64,000 nt of DNA from Prochlorococcus sp. AG-363-A16 (GTDB lineage: Bacteria > Cyanobacteriota > Cyanobacteriia > PCC-6307 > Cyanobiaceae). Where the stretch lies: contig QCFB01000009.1 in assembly GCA_003280345.1 (NCBI GenBank), positions 1 to 64,000 of the forward strand, given 5' to 3'. The notes beneath the pieces are model-generated. The model did no database searches and had not been told where the DNA came from. It saw nothing but the letters and a program-made list of their open reading frames with translations. The translations under genes and the position numbers were made by a program. Position 1 is the stretch's first letter. The number at the start of each line of letters is the position of its first letter. Positions 40,520 to 48,122 of this stretch are shown here, piece after piece.

Positions 40520-40849
40520 TCAGTCAACTTTACTTTGAATAATTGTTAGGGGCTCAGTGCATGAGCATCTAAGAATTTGCCTTTTAACTAAAGAGTTGCT
40601 CTTGCTTTCATTTTCATCAGACAACTCAGATAAAAAATCTGACAAATGAACCAAAAGACTTTTTTTTGTCAAAAAAGGACCAAACCAATAGGTAATATTT
40701 GGACTGCTCGTTTCCACCTTTGCCCACCAAGTAAAGCCAAACCGATTAGTCGCCAACAAAATCACTTCCCAGGCCAGAAAAGAAAAAAGAGTCACAAAAT
40801 CAATCAATGCAAAGGCTGCTTCTAAATATCGCTGAGTAACTTTTCTCAT
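40520..40849 (-). CDS. DUF1816 domain protein
   Basis: 109 residues from ATG at 40849. After an N-terminal segment that may be membrane associated (ALIDFVTLFSFLAWEVILL), the DUF1816 signature appears as FTWWAKVETSSPNITYWFGP (39-58): tryptophans, VET, TYWFGPF, then a helix rich in leucine and serine. DUF1816 proteins are cyanobacterial, small, and resemble the linker domains of phycobilisomes; their function is not settled. The N-terminal and C-terminal extensions are longer than in the minimal family. Confidence 0.75.
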   Translation of the reverse strand: MRKVTQRYLEAAFALIDFVTLFSFLAWEVILLATNRFGFTWWAKVETSSPNITYWFGPFLTKKSLLVHLSDFLSELSDENESKSNSLVKRQILRCSCTEPLTIIQSKVD

Positions 40850-41005
40850 TTGCTTTTCTAAGGCCAATAAGTTATGCCACGTTTCGTTGGCTTTCGCGAG
40901 AATTAGTGAGGAAATCTAGATGAAAGTCTAAATAGATTGTCTGTCAGTAACCCAGTCATTATTATTAAATTCAAAGACGGTTATTACCATTTAAGCGAAA
41001 CAAAT

Positions 41006-41245
41006 TTAATACCTGAATCTTTTTAAAACCTTAGCAGGCTGATTATTCCCTTCAATATGGTAAAGAATCCATTGATTAGTTTCCAAGTCATGATCACAAT
41101 CATAATTGGAATTGTCTGCGTAAATATTCGACCTTTCATAATGGCATGCTTGATCAGCCTCAAAAGCAGATCGATACCCGGTAAAAAATGAGAAAATCCA
41201 ATATATACCAACCACAATGGCCAAGGCACTAATAATGATTTTCAT
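41006..41245 (-). CDS. Small hypothetical protein with N-terminal membrane helix
   Basis: 79 residues. Residues 1-23 are a hydrophobic helix (IISALAIVVGIYWIFSFF) acting as anchor or signal peptide. The rest is polar with two cysteines (ACHYE and YDCDHD) that could form a disulfide outside the cytoplasm. No family is recognised. It is part of a series of short minus-strand genes in the 39-43 kb region. Confidence 0.6.
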   Translation of the reverse strand: MKIIISALAIVVGIYWIFSFFTGYRSAFEADQACHYERSNIYADNSNYDCDHDLETNQWILYHIEGNNQPAKVLKRFRY

Positions 41246-41467
41246 CTATGCTTTTTAAATTTTATTATTCTAAACAGGTATAGAGTTAATTTTTAAAATT
41301 TTCTTGTTTTATTGAAAAATATAAAGACCTTATCTCTTCAGCCCTACGAAAGGGTGCATTAAAAATAGAAACTTCAGAAATTAAATTTCTCTAGGGAACG
41401 ACCCAAATAGTGTTCATTCTATAACCTCTAAAAATGTATATCTTTTTTAAAGCACCTAAAGCAATAA

Positions 41468-41689
41468 TCACCCCGCCTCATCATCTATCGTGCAGGCCAA
41501 GTCACACTCCGTCAACTCAGACTTAGCAAGTTTGTCTAAGATCCTAGCCATATCTACAGCAGAGAGTTCTCCATCTGTGCCCCACTTCAAAGTCGTCTTG
41601 CGTTGAAGCGGATCATTCTGTTGTTTTGGTCTTCGGGGGCTTTCAGAGTTCAAACTTACCTCCTGTAACCGAATTATCTTGCAACTCAT
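41468..41689 (-). CDS. Small soluble hypothetical protein
   Basis: 73 residues from ATG at 41689, polar, with a basic middle (SPRRPKQQNDPLQRKTTLKW) and a C-terminal helix (AVDMARILDKLAKSELTECD). There is no membrane segment and no known motif. Coding status is supported only by composition and the helical end. The flanking 222 and 267 bp are AT rich and show nothing else. Confidence 0.5.
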   Translation of the reverse strand: MSCKIIRLQEVSLNSESPRRPKQQNDPLQRKTTLKWGTDGELSAVDMARILDKLAKSELTECDLACTIDDEAG

Positions 41690-41956
41690 TAAAGCTCATG
41701 TATAAGAAAAAAGAGAAATTCTTATGCAAGCTTCACTTACCTAGTCTTGATGCCTCTTAAATGAAAATTCAGAAAAATACTCTGACTTAATTTCTAAGAA
41801 GCATATTATGGTTGGACTTCATTTTAGAAATTCCCTATTAGAAGTTCCCTAAAAAAATAAAAAATAAGTTAATAATTCAAACCATTAAAGACTTTAAATT
41901 GTTTATTTGTGGATTCAACTTCACATAAACTTAATATGCAATGACAGACTAAAAAC

Positions 41957-42259
41957 TTACCCCCGCCCAACATTGTAAATAAACTCTTGAAAGCTTGGGT
42001 TATAGAAATAAAGAGCTACAACTAAAACAAGTATTGCATTAAGGCCTATGACAATAGAACCTAAAAGAATTCTTTGCTTCTTTCCTGGCAGCTTGTATTT
42101 AAAGCCACCTGGCATACTAAAAAGGACTTCTTTGCCACTCGAATTTTCTTGTTTTTTAACTTTCTTCTTGTTGGCCAATGTATCGGTTGACTTAACTTTC
42201 TTTGAAGCATCTTGATTGGCGCCCATACCCTCGCCCGCTGTTTGCTTAAGTTCATCCAT
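41957..42259 (-). CDS. Hypothetical protein with one C-terminal membrane span
   Basis: 100 residues: a lysine-rich, disordered-looking first half, a short GKEVLFSMPGGFKYKLPGKK segment, then one transmembrane helix (LLGSIVIGLNAILVLVVALY) near the C-terminus. Translation should be efficient because a full Shine-Dalgarno sequence lies 9 nt before the ATG (42269-42277). Function unknown. The topology puts the basic part in the cytoplasm, where it could bind nucleic acid or acidic lipid, which is speculation. Confidence 0.7.
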   Translation of the reverse strand: MDELKQTAGEGMGANQDASKKVKSTDTLANKKKVKKQENSSGKEVLFSMPGGFKYKLPGKKQRILLGSIVIGLNAILVLVVALYFYNPSFQEFIYNVGRG

Positions 42260-42612
42260 TTTTTAGAAACCTCCTTTCAATAGAAACATTTGTCAAAAAA
42301 GAACTTGATTTTCACTTTCAAGCATAAGAAAACAGTTTTGGGCTCAAAAGCATAAATAAACCCCTACAAGGAATAGTCAACAAGTTGAACAATTGTCATG
42401 AGCAATATTACTGTCCCTACTATTGAGTTGTCACAAAAAACTAAAACTGATTAACGTTTAGCAATTCGTATACTTTTTAAAGATAACTTCTCCTCTTAAG
42501 TTTGAAGAATTAATAATAAGATCAAAGTCTCTATTGACTTTATAATTCCATAGACGCAGTGACAGCAGAGCCTCTTTTGCTGTATTTATTATTTGAATCC
42601 TAGGGTTTCTAG
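42260..42612. other. 353-bp AT-rich gap
   Basis: Apart from the Shine-Dalgarno site at its left end, the gap has no supported gene. The longest thing resembling a start is ATG at 42399, followed by only 18 codons. I see no strong hairpin. It probably contains the promoter for the 41957-42259 gene. Confidence 0.4.
42269..42277 (-). promoter_or_regulatory. Full Shine-Dalgarno sequence
   Basis: AAAGGAGGT on the minus strand, nine bases complementary to the 3' end of 16S rRNA, ends 9 nt before the ATG at 42259. The other small genes around it have no such site, so this one probably has a distinctly higher translation rate. Confidence 0.75.
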
Positions 42613-42945
42613 CTAAAAATTTCTACAAAACAGATTTACACCTTCAAGTATTGGAAAGGCTGGTTCAATTTTTGAAGAGTTTAGTGGTGTCATGATCAAA
42701 TCGGCCCCCAAGCCCAATAAACGACTTTGACATGCATAGTTTTCTTTTGAATCTGCATAACGCTGAAAAGACTCGGAAACTATCAAAGCCTTCTCACAAA
42801 TGGCAGCGTCTCTAGTACTGAAGCACTCCTTAGCTAAAGAATTAAGTTCTAATAAGTATGGAGAGCCCTCCCCTGCAATGCTCTCATTATTGGGGCTAAA
42901 GATCAAAACAGCCATCAACAAAACTCTAAAGTCTTTTTGTTTCAT
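42613..42945 (-). CDS. Hypothetical exported protein
   Basis: 110 residues with a probable signal peptide (FRVLLMAVLIFSPNNESIAG). The mature part is helical and contains four cysteines (KECFS, AICEK, YACQS, LFCRN), an even number that fits two disulfides in the periplasm. No family is recognised. It is the last of the minus-strand small genes in this island. Confidence 0.55.
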   Translation of the reverse strand: MKQKDFRVLLMAVLIFSPNNESIAGEGSPYLLELNSLAKECFSTRDAAICEKALIVSESFQRYADSKENYACQSRLLGLGADLIMTPLNSSKIEPAFPILEGVNLFCRNF

Positions 42946-43032
42946 TGAGATATCGCACTTACTGAAGAGTAGTTTCGTTATAAAAGGAAGCTCTGGTTGA
43001 GCACATGCAAAGCCGCCTTATCAAGGGATGAA

Positions 43033-43062
43033 GAGGGGCAATCCCCTCGACCTTACTAGTCG
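43033..43062. other. Two adjoining hairpins in a gene-free stretch
   Basis: GAGGGG and CCCCTC pair around CAAT (43033-43048), and CGAC/GTCG (43048-43062) can pair next to it. The first stem is far more GC rich than the surrounding DNA. On the plus strand a TTTTTCTT run follows about 40 nt later, after GGTCC. The stretch 42946-43209 has no protein gene, so a small RNA is possible. Confidence 0.35.
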
Positions 43063-43209
43063 AACCCAGCAAAGTTACAGGTTCTACAAAGGTCCTTTTT
43101 CTTAAATCACCTTAAGCAAGATCAATCAAATAACTAAAAAGCTCCCAAAGCCCGATCTAATAACCATTTACTGAGATAATCTGTGTGGCAAGAAAATTAC
43201 CTTATCCGG

Positions 43210-43413
43210 ATGACCAGCGACTATTCCTTCGATTACCACGCAGTAGCTTCCATTCTTCATACAGCGCTCCCTCTGGCCGCTGGAGCTGCTGGTGCCGGAT
43301 ATTTTATTTTGCGTTCTAAAGGGGCAGGGTTCAGCGCTTCCCACCTGCTTGTTGGCCTCCCAGTCTTCATATTGGGTGCAGCAGCAGCAGCCTTCTATTA
43401 CATAACCAACTAA
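43210..43413 (+). CDS. Small two-span membrane protein, unknown
   Basis: 67 residues from ATG at 43210, with two hydrophobic segments (ILHTALPLAAGAAGAGYFIL and LLVGLPVFILGAAAAAFYYI) joined by a short loop with GAGFSASH. The alanine/glycine-rich helices suggest tight packing against another membrane protein. An in-frame GTG upstream is less likely. No family is recognised. GC content is clearly higher than in the small genes to its left. Confidence 0.6.
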   Translation: MTSDYSFDYHAVASILHTALPLAAGAAGAGYFILRSKGAGFSASHLLVGLPVFILGAAAAAFYYITN

Positions 43414-43430
43414 AACTACTCATCGTTTTT

Positions 43431-43467
43431 TGAGCAGCAAGTAACTTTTCTAACTATTTGCTGCTCA
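43431..43467. repeat. 10-bp inverted repeat downstream of the small membrane gene
   Basis: TGAGCAGCAA and TTGCTGCTCA form a perfect 10-bp stem around a 17-nt loop, 17 bp after the stop at 43413. The loop is unusually long and there is no U tract on either strand right after the stem. It could stabilise the 3' end of the mRNA or bind a protein rather than terminate transcription. Confidence 0.5.
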
Positions 43468-43531
43468 ACAGCAGATCAAAAAAGTCCTGAGTGTTCATTT
43501 CTAGTAAATGAGCATGCATTTTCATATTGCC

Positions 43532-43567
43532 AAAAAGCCTTCATGGTTAAAGGCATGAAGGCTTTTT
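43532..43567. terminator. Strong bidirectional intrinsic terminator
   Basis: AAAAAGCCTTCATG and CATGAAGGCTTTTT pair over 14 bp around an 8-nt loop, with the A/T ends supplying a U tract in both directions. It would stop transcripts coming from the plus-strand small gene and those leaving gluQ on the minus strand. Confidence 0.8.
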
Positions 43568-43714
43568 AATTAGAATACTATATATGGTAAATTGTTCTTT
43601 TTTTGAAAATAAAAATCCCCCTAAAGTTTTTCTTAAAGAATGGAATAAAAAGTCCAAATTTAGACAAGTCCAATAATAAAAAAAGATTGAAAAAAGGTTT
43701 ATCTTCACTAGCTT

Positions 43715-44635
43715 TTAATTTTCAAATAAACGCTTAATACAAGAATCGTCCCTAACTAAGTCTGCTAATAACTCCGAGGCAGTTAGTTCAGAACCAATTG
43801 GTACTAAGCCGAGGCTCGCTGCTAACCAACCAATTATCTTGGCCGAGCTCATCCCCTTCTCCCTAAGCCTTTCTAGGCCTTGACTGCCTTCACGCTTGGC
43901 AAATTTTTCACCTCTATCATCATATAGAAGAGGGACATGTTGATATTTCAACGGCCACTCACTCAACAAATCAGTTACAGCTAATTGAGCAGATTTCGCT
44001 ACAAACAAATCCTCACCTCTAACAACCTCTGTAATACCTAAAGTCAAATCATCAACAACAGTGGCTAGATGGTAAGCAACAAACCCATCAGAACGTTTCA
44101 AAACTATATCGCCACAACTAGATGAGAACTTTTGAGCGACTCTCAACCGCCAACTTGGTAAACGACCTTTCTCCCAGCCCCAAGACAAGTTGAGATCTCT
44201 GCAATTCCCTGGATAAATAAAGCCCTTTTTTTTGCTAATGATTTGATTCGCCAGATTGCGCCTGCTACATCTGCATGGGTACAACCTTCCCTGTCTTCTT
44301 AAAGCAGACAAAACAGAGTGATATATGCCCTTTCTACTGCTCTGAAAAACTATTGGCCCATCCCAGTCAAGTCCAAGCCATAAAAGATCAGCTTGAATAC
44401 TTTCTGATGAGCCCAGACGATTCCTAGGTGTATCTAGATCGTCTATACGTAAAAGCCAAAATCCATTACTCAAGCGAGCTCTGAGCCATGAAATCATGGC
44501 TGTTCTCAAATTTCCCAAATGCAAAGTGCCTGTAGGAGAAGGTGCAAACCTGCCTCGGTAGCCTTGAAGTCGTAAGGTTTCCCCATCTTCTAAAAACTTC
44601 CTTAGATGCTGAGGAATCTCCAAAGAAGAAGCCAT
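43715..44635 (-). CDS. gluQ: Glutamyl-Q tRNA(Asp) synthetase
   Basis: Truncated GluRS paralogue that attaches glutamate to the queuosine of tRNA-Asp. The class I HIGH motif is HLGN (39-42, after RFAPSPTGTL), the zinc-site cysteines are C121, C123 and C145 (YPCRCS, YPGNC), and the KMSKS equivalent is KFAKREG. There is no anticodon-binding domain, as expected for a 306-residue GluQ. ATG at 44635 is preferred to a TTG 36 bp upstream. Confidence 0.92.
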   Translation of the reverse strand: MASSLEIPQHLRKFLEDGETLRLQGYRGRFAPSPTGTLHLGNLRTAMISWLRARLSNGFWLLRIDDLDTPRNRLGSSESIQADLLWLGLDWDGPIVFQSSRKGIYHSVLSALRRQGRLYPCRCSRRNLANQIISKKKGFIYPGNCRDLNLSWGWEKGRLPSWRLRVAQKFSSSCGDIVLKRSDGFVAYHLATVVDDLTLGITEVVRGEDLFVAKSAQLAVTDLLSEWPLKYQHVPLLYDDRGEKFAKREGSQGLERLREKGMSSAKIIGWLAASLGLVPIGSELTASELLADLVRDDSCIKRLFEN

Positions 44636-44716
44636 AAAAATTTTTGGGGTTCTGCCTAAACAGAGCCCCAAACAAGAAGAACTAAAGGAAACTAATCTTT
44701 GACTAGGAACTAAACG

Positions 44717-44992
44717 TTAGCCCTGCACACGATCCTTAAACATTTTCCCTGCAGTGAAGGCAGGAACACGTTTTGCTGGAATTTTAATTTTCTCGCCAGT
44801 CTTTGGATTAAGACCCTGACGAGCAGAGCGATCGCGTGGCTCAAATGAGCCGAAGCCAAGAATGGAGACCTTTTTGCCCTCCACTACAGAATCAATGATT
44901 GTGTCTATTGCGGCATCAACTACCAGAGAGACATCTGTCTTAGTGAGCTCGGTACGTGCTGCAACCAGGTTGACCAGATCTGCTTTGTTCAT
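44717..44992 (-). CDS. hup: HU family DNA-binding protein
   Basis: Nucleoid protein of 91 residues. VEGKKVSILGFGSFEPRDR, the DNA-binding arm GLNPKTGEKIKIPAKR and the end VPAFTAGKMFKDRV are all standard. It acts as a dimer bending DNA. ATG at 44992. It probably leads the transcript that also contains gluQ (81 bp gap). Confidence 0.97.
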   Translation of the reverse strand: MNKADLVNLVAARTELTKTDVSLVVDAAIDTIIDSVVEGKKVSILGFGSFEPRDRSARQGLNPKTGEKIKIPAKRVPAFTAGKMFKDRVQG

Positions 44993-45158
44993 TGGAAAGG
45001 GGTGATATAGCTGAGATTGCTAAGCGGCGAATCCAAAAAAGGAATCCGTCACCAACAAGCTCGACGCGCTCATGGTATGGAGGTAATCCCTTGCCGGCAA
45101 CCGAAAGACCCCGTGGCGCAATGCTTTATACCAAGTCTGAAACACTGCATAGAAATTC

Positions 45159-45779
45159 TTAAAGCTCCTGCCATGCCTCCCATTCAACAATTTTTTGATC
45201 GCCAAAGGCCCTAAGGCTCGCCCCAGAAGCCAGTGATGGCAATGCATCCGAAGGAAGCCACTCTCTTAGTTTTGAGAGGCTCTTCGCCTGGCGTGTCCAA
45301 TGAAAAGTCCTTGGAGTCCTTAAAGAAGCCAACTGATTTGAATTTGTGGGAATTAGCAAACGTCCACAGAACAGAACATTCCAGGGAGCTGGTGCGTAAA
45401 CCACACAACTACCTGGAGTTGGCCCAGGTGTCCAAAGCAATCGCAAACCAGAGGCAGTTATGTGTTCTTCAGAGAAAGTTTCCAAACCTTTAAGTCCAGG
45501 CAACAAGTAAGCCTCCTGTTCCTGCAAAAGCACAGGCCAACCAAACACATCCTGAATGGACTTAATATTTCCATGAGCCTCTCTATTGGTTAGCAAAATT
45601 CGCGCAGAGCGGCCTGAAGAAAGCCTTTCCAAGGAATCTATTATCTCTTGATTGACAGGAGGACAATCAATTAATACCGGCTCAGGATCGCAATCCAACC
45701 ACCAAGAAGTTCCACCATGGCAATTATTGTTAGGAGGGAATACCCATAACCCCTTTCTCAGCTTGTGTGGTGGATTCAA
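45159..45779 (-). CDS. Metallo-beta-lactamase-fold protein with lost metal ligands
   Basis: The 206 residues follow an MBL hydrolase layout: WWLDCDPEPVLIDCP, then ILLTNREAHGN, LLWTPGPTPGSCVVY and VLFCGRLLIP. Each metal motif is altered. The HxHxDH stretch reads NREAH (65-69), the TPGHTPGS histidine is proline (P120), and the aspartate of TGD is arginine (R140). The protein should therefore bind no metal and have no hydrolase activity, yet the frame is intact. The start is a TTG at 45779. It diverges from glgX with 96 bp between. A structural or ligand-binding role is inferred. Confidence 0.8.
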   Translation of the reverse strand: MNPPHKLRKGLWVFPPNNNCHGGTSWWLDCDPEPVLIDCPPVNQEIIDSLERLSSGRSARILLTNREAHGNIKSIQDVFGWPVLLQEQEAYLLPGLKGLETFSEEHITASGLRLLWTPGPTPGSCVVYAPAPWNVLFCGRLLIPTNSNQLASLRTPRTFHWTRQAKSLSKLREWLPSDALPSLASGASLRAFGDQKIVEWEAWQEL

Positions 45780-45875
45780 AATCTGAACTAATGAACTCCT
45801 CTCAATTTGATTGAAAAAGGCACCTAAGCCGTTAATTTGGGATAAATACTTGCTGCTTCAAGTAGTTCAAGGTAA

Positions 45876-47936
45876 TTGAGAAAGATACATCTTGGAAGTG
45901 CCGCGCCATTAGGAAGCACAATTACATCACGCGGTGTGAACTTCTCTGTAGCAGCTCCAGAAGCTATTGGACTAGAGCTTCTGATATTTTCAAAAGCAAA
46001 TGATCCACATCCAGAAGAAATTATTGATTTAAAAGCCAAGCATCGCTCCGGTGATTACTGGCATGTGGAAGTAGAAGGGTTAGGAGCTGGATGCTGTTAT
46101 GCCTACCGAACTATCCATCAAAAAGGATATGGAAGCAAAAAAATTTTATTGGACCCGTGTGCTAGAGCAATCAGTGGCTGGGATGTTTATCAAAGAATTG
46201 ATGCCCATGGAGAATCAGATAATCTCCATGCCTGCCTAAAGGGAGTTGTTTGTGAGAGGAATCAATTTGATTTCAAATCGCATCCACGTCCTAAGCACCC
46301 CTGGAATAAAAGCGTCATATATGAACTTCATGTCGGAGGATTTACAAGTCGTTCTGCATCAGAAGTTGCTCCTGATCGCCAAGGCACTTTTCTTGGTTTA
46401 ACTGAAAAGATTCCTTATCTCAAAGATCTTGGAATAACAACAATTGAACTTCTTCCAATATTCGCCTTTGACCCATCAGATACTCCTGCGGGACAAGAAA
46501 ATTACTGGGGGTATAGCCCAATCAATTGGTTTACTCCTCACCTTAATTACATAGTTGATAAAGAACATTTAAAAGCCCGTGATCAACTACGTGATTTAGT
46601 TGCTGCTTGTCATGATATGGACATAGAAGTTCTTCTGGATGTTGTCTACAATCACACGACAGAAGGCGACCAAAACGGTCCTTTAATTAGCTGGAAAGGA
46701 TTTGGAGATTCAACTTATTACCACAAAAACAAAAGCAATCAATACTTAGATGTCACAGGTTGTGGCAACACAGTTGCTGCAAATCGTCCATTGGTAAGAC
46801 GTTTAATTCTGGAATCAATGCGATGTTGGGCAAATGAACTCGGAGTAGATGGTTTTCGCTTTGATTTAGGAATCGCACTAACCAGAGGAGAACAACTTAT
46901 TCCACTGTCAAATCCACCTTTATTTGAAGAAATTGAAGCAGATCCTTTGCTAAGTGATCTAAAGCTAATTAGCGAGCCTTGGGATTGTGGAGGTCTATAT
47001 CGATTAGCCGATTTCCCTGCCAAGAGAATTAGCACCTGGAACGGTCACTTCAGAGATGATTTACGCAAATTCTGGAAAGGTGATAAAAACAGCACATGGA
47101 ATGTCAAAGACCGACTCAGAGGAAGTCCAGATCTTTATAAGGATCACCAAACTTCCCAGAACAAATCCGTGAATTTCATCACTGCTCATGATGGATTTAC
47201 TCTTAATGATTTAGTTAGTTTTAACAGCAAGCATAATTTCTCTAATGGGGAAGAAAACCGTGACGGCGAGAATCATAACAACAGCTGGAATCATGGTATA
47301 GAAGGTCCTAGTACAAATACTTCTTTACAAAGTTTGCGTAGCCGCCAACAAAGGAACCTCTTATCAAGCCTGATACTTACACCAGGAATTCCAATGCTTC
47401 TGATGGGAGATGAAGTGAGTCGAAGTCAAGGCGGGAATAATAACGCATGGTGTCAAAATAGCCCTCTTGGATGGATGATTTGGGACCCAGAATATTGCGA
47501 TATCTCCTTACAAAGATTTGTCAGAAAATTATTACTTATTCGCAAACAAGTGCCAGAACTCTTTAGTCCAAGTGTCCTTCCTGAGGAAAAAATAAGCTCT
47601 GAAGATGTTGGCAAAGAAGTCTTATGGGTTCAATGGCATGGAGTAAAACTCAAGAAGCCTGATTGGAGCAATTGGTCTCATACAATCAGCTACAGCATTA
47701 ACCAAGGTTCGAAGGGTTCTGTTATGTGGATGGGCTTAAATGCATATAGCAAAGCAATGTTATTTGAATTGCCTACACCAATTTCTACTTGGACACTAAT
47801 TCTGGATACCTTTAAATCCAGCCCAGATAACTCGCTTATCAATCGGCCTATTCCCAATCAATCTGTTATTGAATTAAAGAGCCGGAGCCTTATCGTCGCT
47901 CTTTCAAGAGAATATGCCTCCAAAATCAAACTCTGA
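45876..47936 (+). CDS. glgX: Glycogen debranching enzyme (isoamylase type)
   Basis: GH13 enzyme cutting alpha-1,6 branches of glycogen in the cytoplasm. An N-terminal CBM48-like domain (GVNFSVAAPEAIGLELLIF) precedes the barrel. Barrel motifs are VLLDVVYNHTTEG near 250, GFRFDLGIAL near 325 with the nucleophile, LISEPWDCGG near 365 with the acid/base, and FITAHDGFTLNDL. 686 residues. The start is TTG at 45876, fixed by a TAA directly before it. Confidence 0.94.
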   Translation: MRKIHLGSAAPLGSTITSRGVNFSVAAPEAIGLELLIFSKANDPHPEEIIDLKAKHRSGDYWHVEVEGLGAGCCYAYRTIHQKGYGSKKILLDPCARAISGWDVYQRIDAHGESDNLHACLKGVVCERNQFDFKSHPRPKHPWNKSVIYELHVGGFTSRSASEVAPDRQGTFLGLTEKIPYLKDLGITTIELLPIFAFDPSDTPAGQENYWGYSPINWFTPHLNYIVDKEHLKARDQLRDLVAACHDMDIEVLLDVVYNHTTEGDQNGPLISWKGFGDSTYYHKNKSNQYLDVTGCGNTVAANRPLVRRLILESMRCWANELGVDGFRFDLGIALTRGEQLIPLSNPPLFEEIEADPLLSDLKLISEPWDCGGLYRLADFPAKRISTWNGHFRDDLRKFWKGDKNSTWNVKDRLRGSPDLYKDHQTSQNKSVNFITAHDGFTLNDLVSFNSKHNFSNGEENRDGENHNNSWNHGIEGPSTNTSLQSLRSRQQRNLLSSLILTPGIPMLLMGDEVSRSQGGNNNAWCQNSPLGWMIWDPEYCDISLQRFVRKLLLIRKQVPELFSPSVLPEEKISSEDVGKEVLWVQWHGVKLKKPDWSNWSHTISYSINQGSKGSVMWMGLNAYSKAMLFELPTPISTWTLILDTFKSSPDNSLINRPIPNQSVIELKSRSLIVALSREYASKIKL

Positions 47937-47956
47937 ACTAAATTCTTAATAGTTAA

Positions 47957-48027
<71 letters not shown>

Positions 48028-48122
48028 ACTAATACAAGTGAATCACTCAACCAAACATCGAGTGGATCTATGCATCAGGGCTACATCATTATGACCTTGC
48101 GCCTACCCCTTCAACCAGCCTG

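Larger units (their letters stand above)
43414..43714. other. Gap with two strong hairpins
   Basis: Between the small membrane protein gene and the end of gluQ. It holds the stems listed at 43431-43467 and 43532-43567. The remainder is A/T rich with no open frame that I can support. Confidence 0.5.

Noticed and set aside
42399-42455. 18-codon open frame starting MSNITVPT
   Set aside because: Very short, no ribosome-binding site, no homology cue.
43055-43075. TCGAACCC, read as GGGTTCGA on the minus strand, suggesting a tRNA T arm
   Set aside because: The flanking bases cannot form a T stem or an acceptor stem, and no anticodon arm is present.
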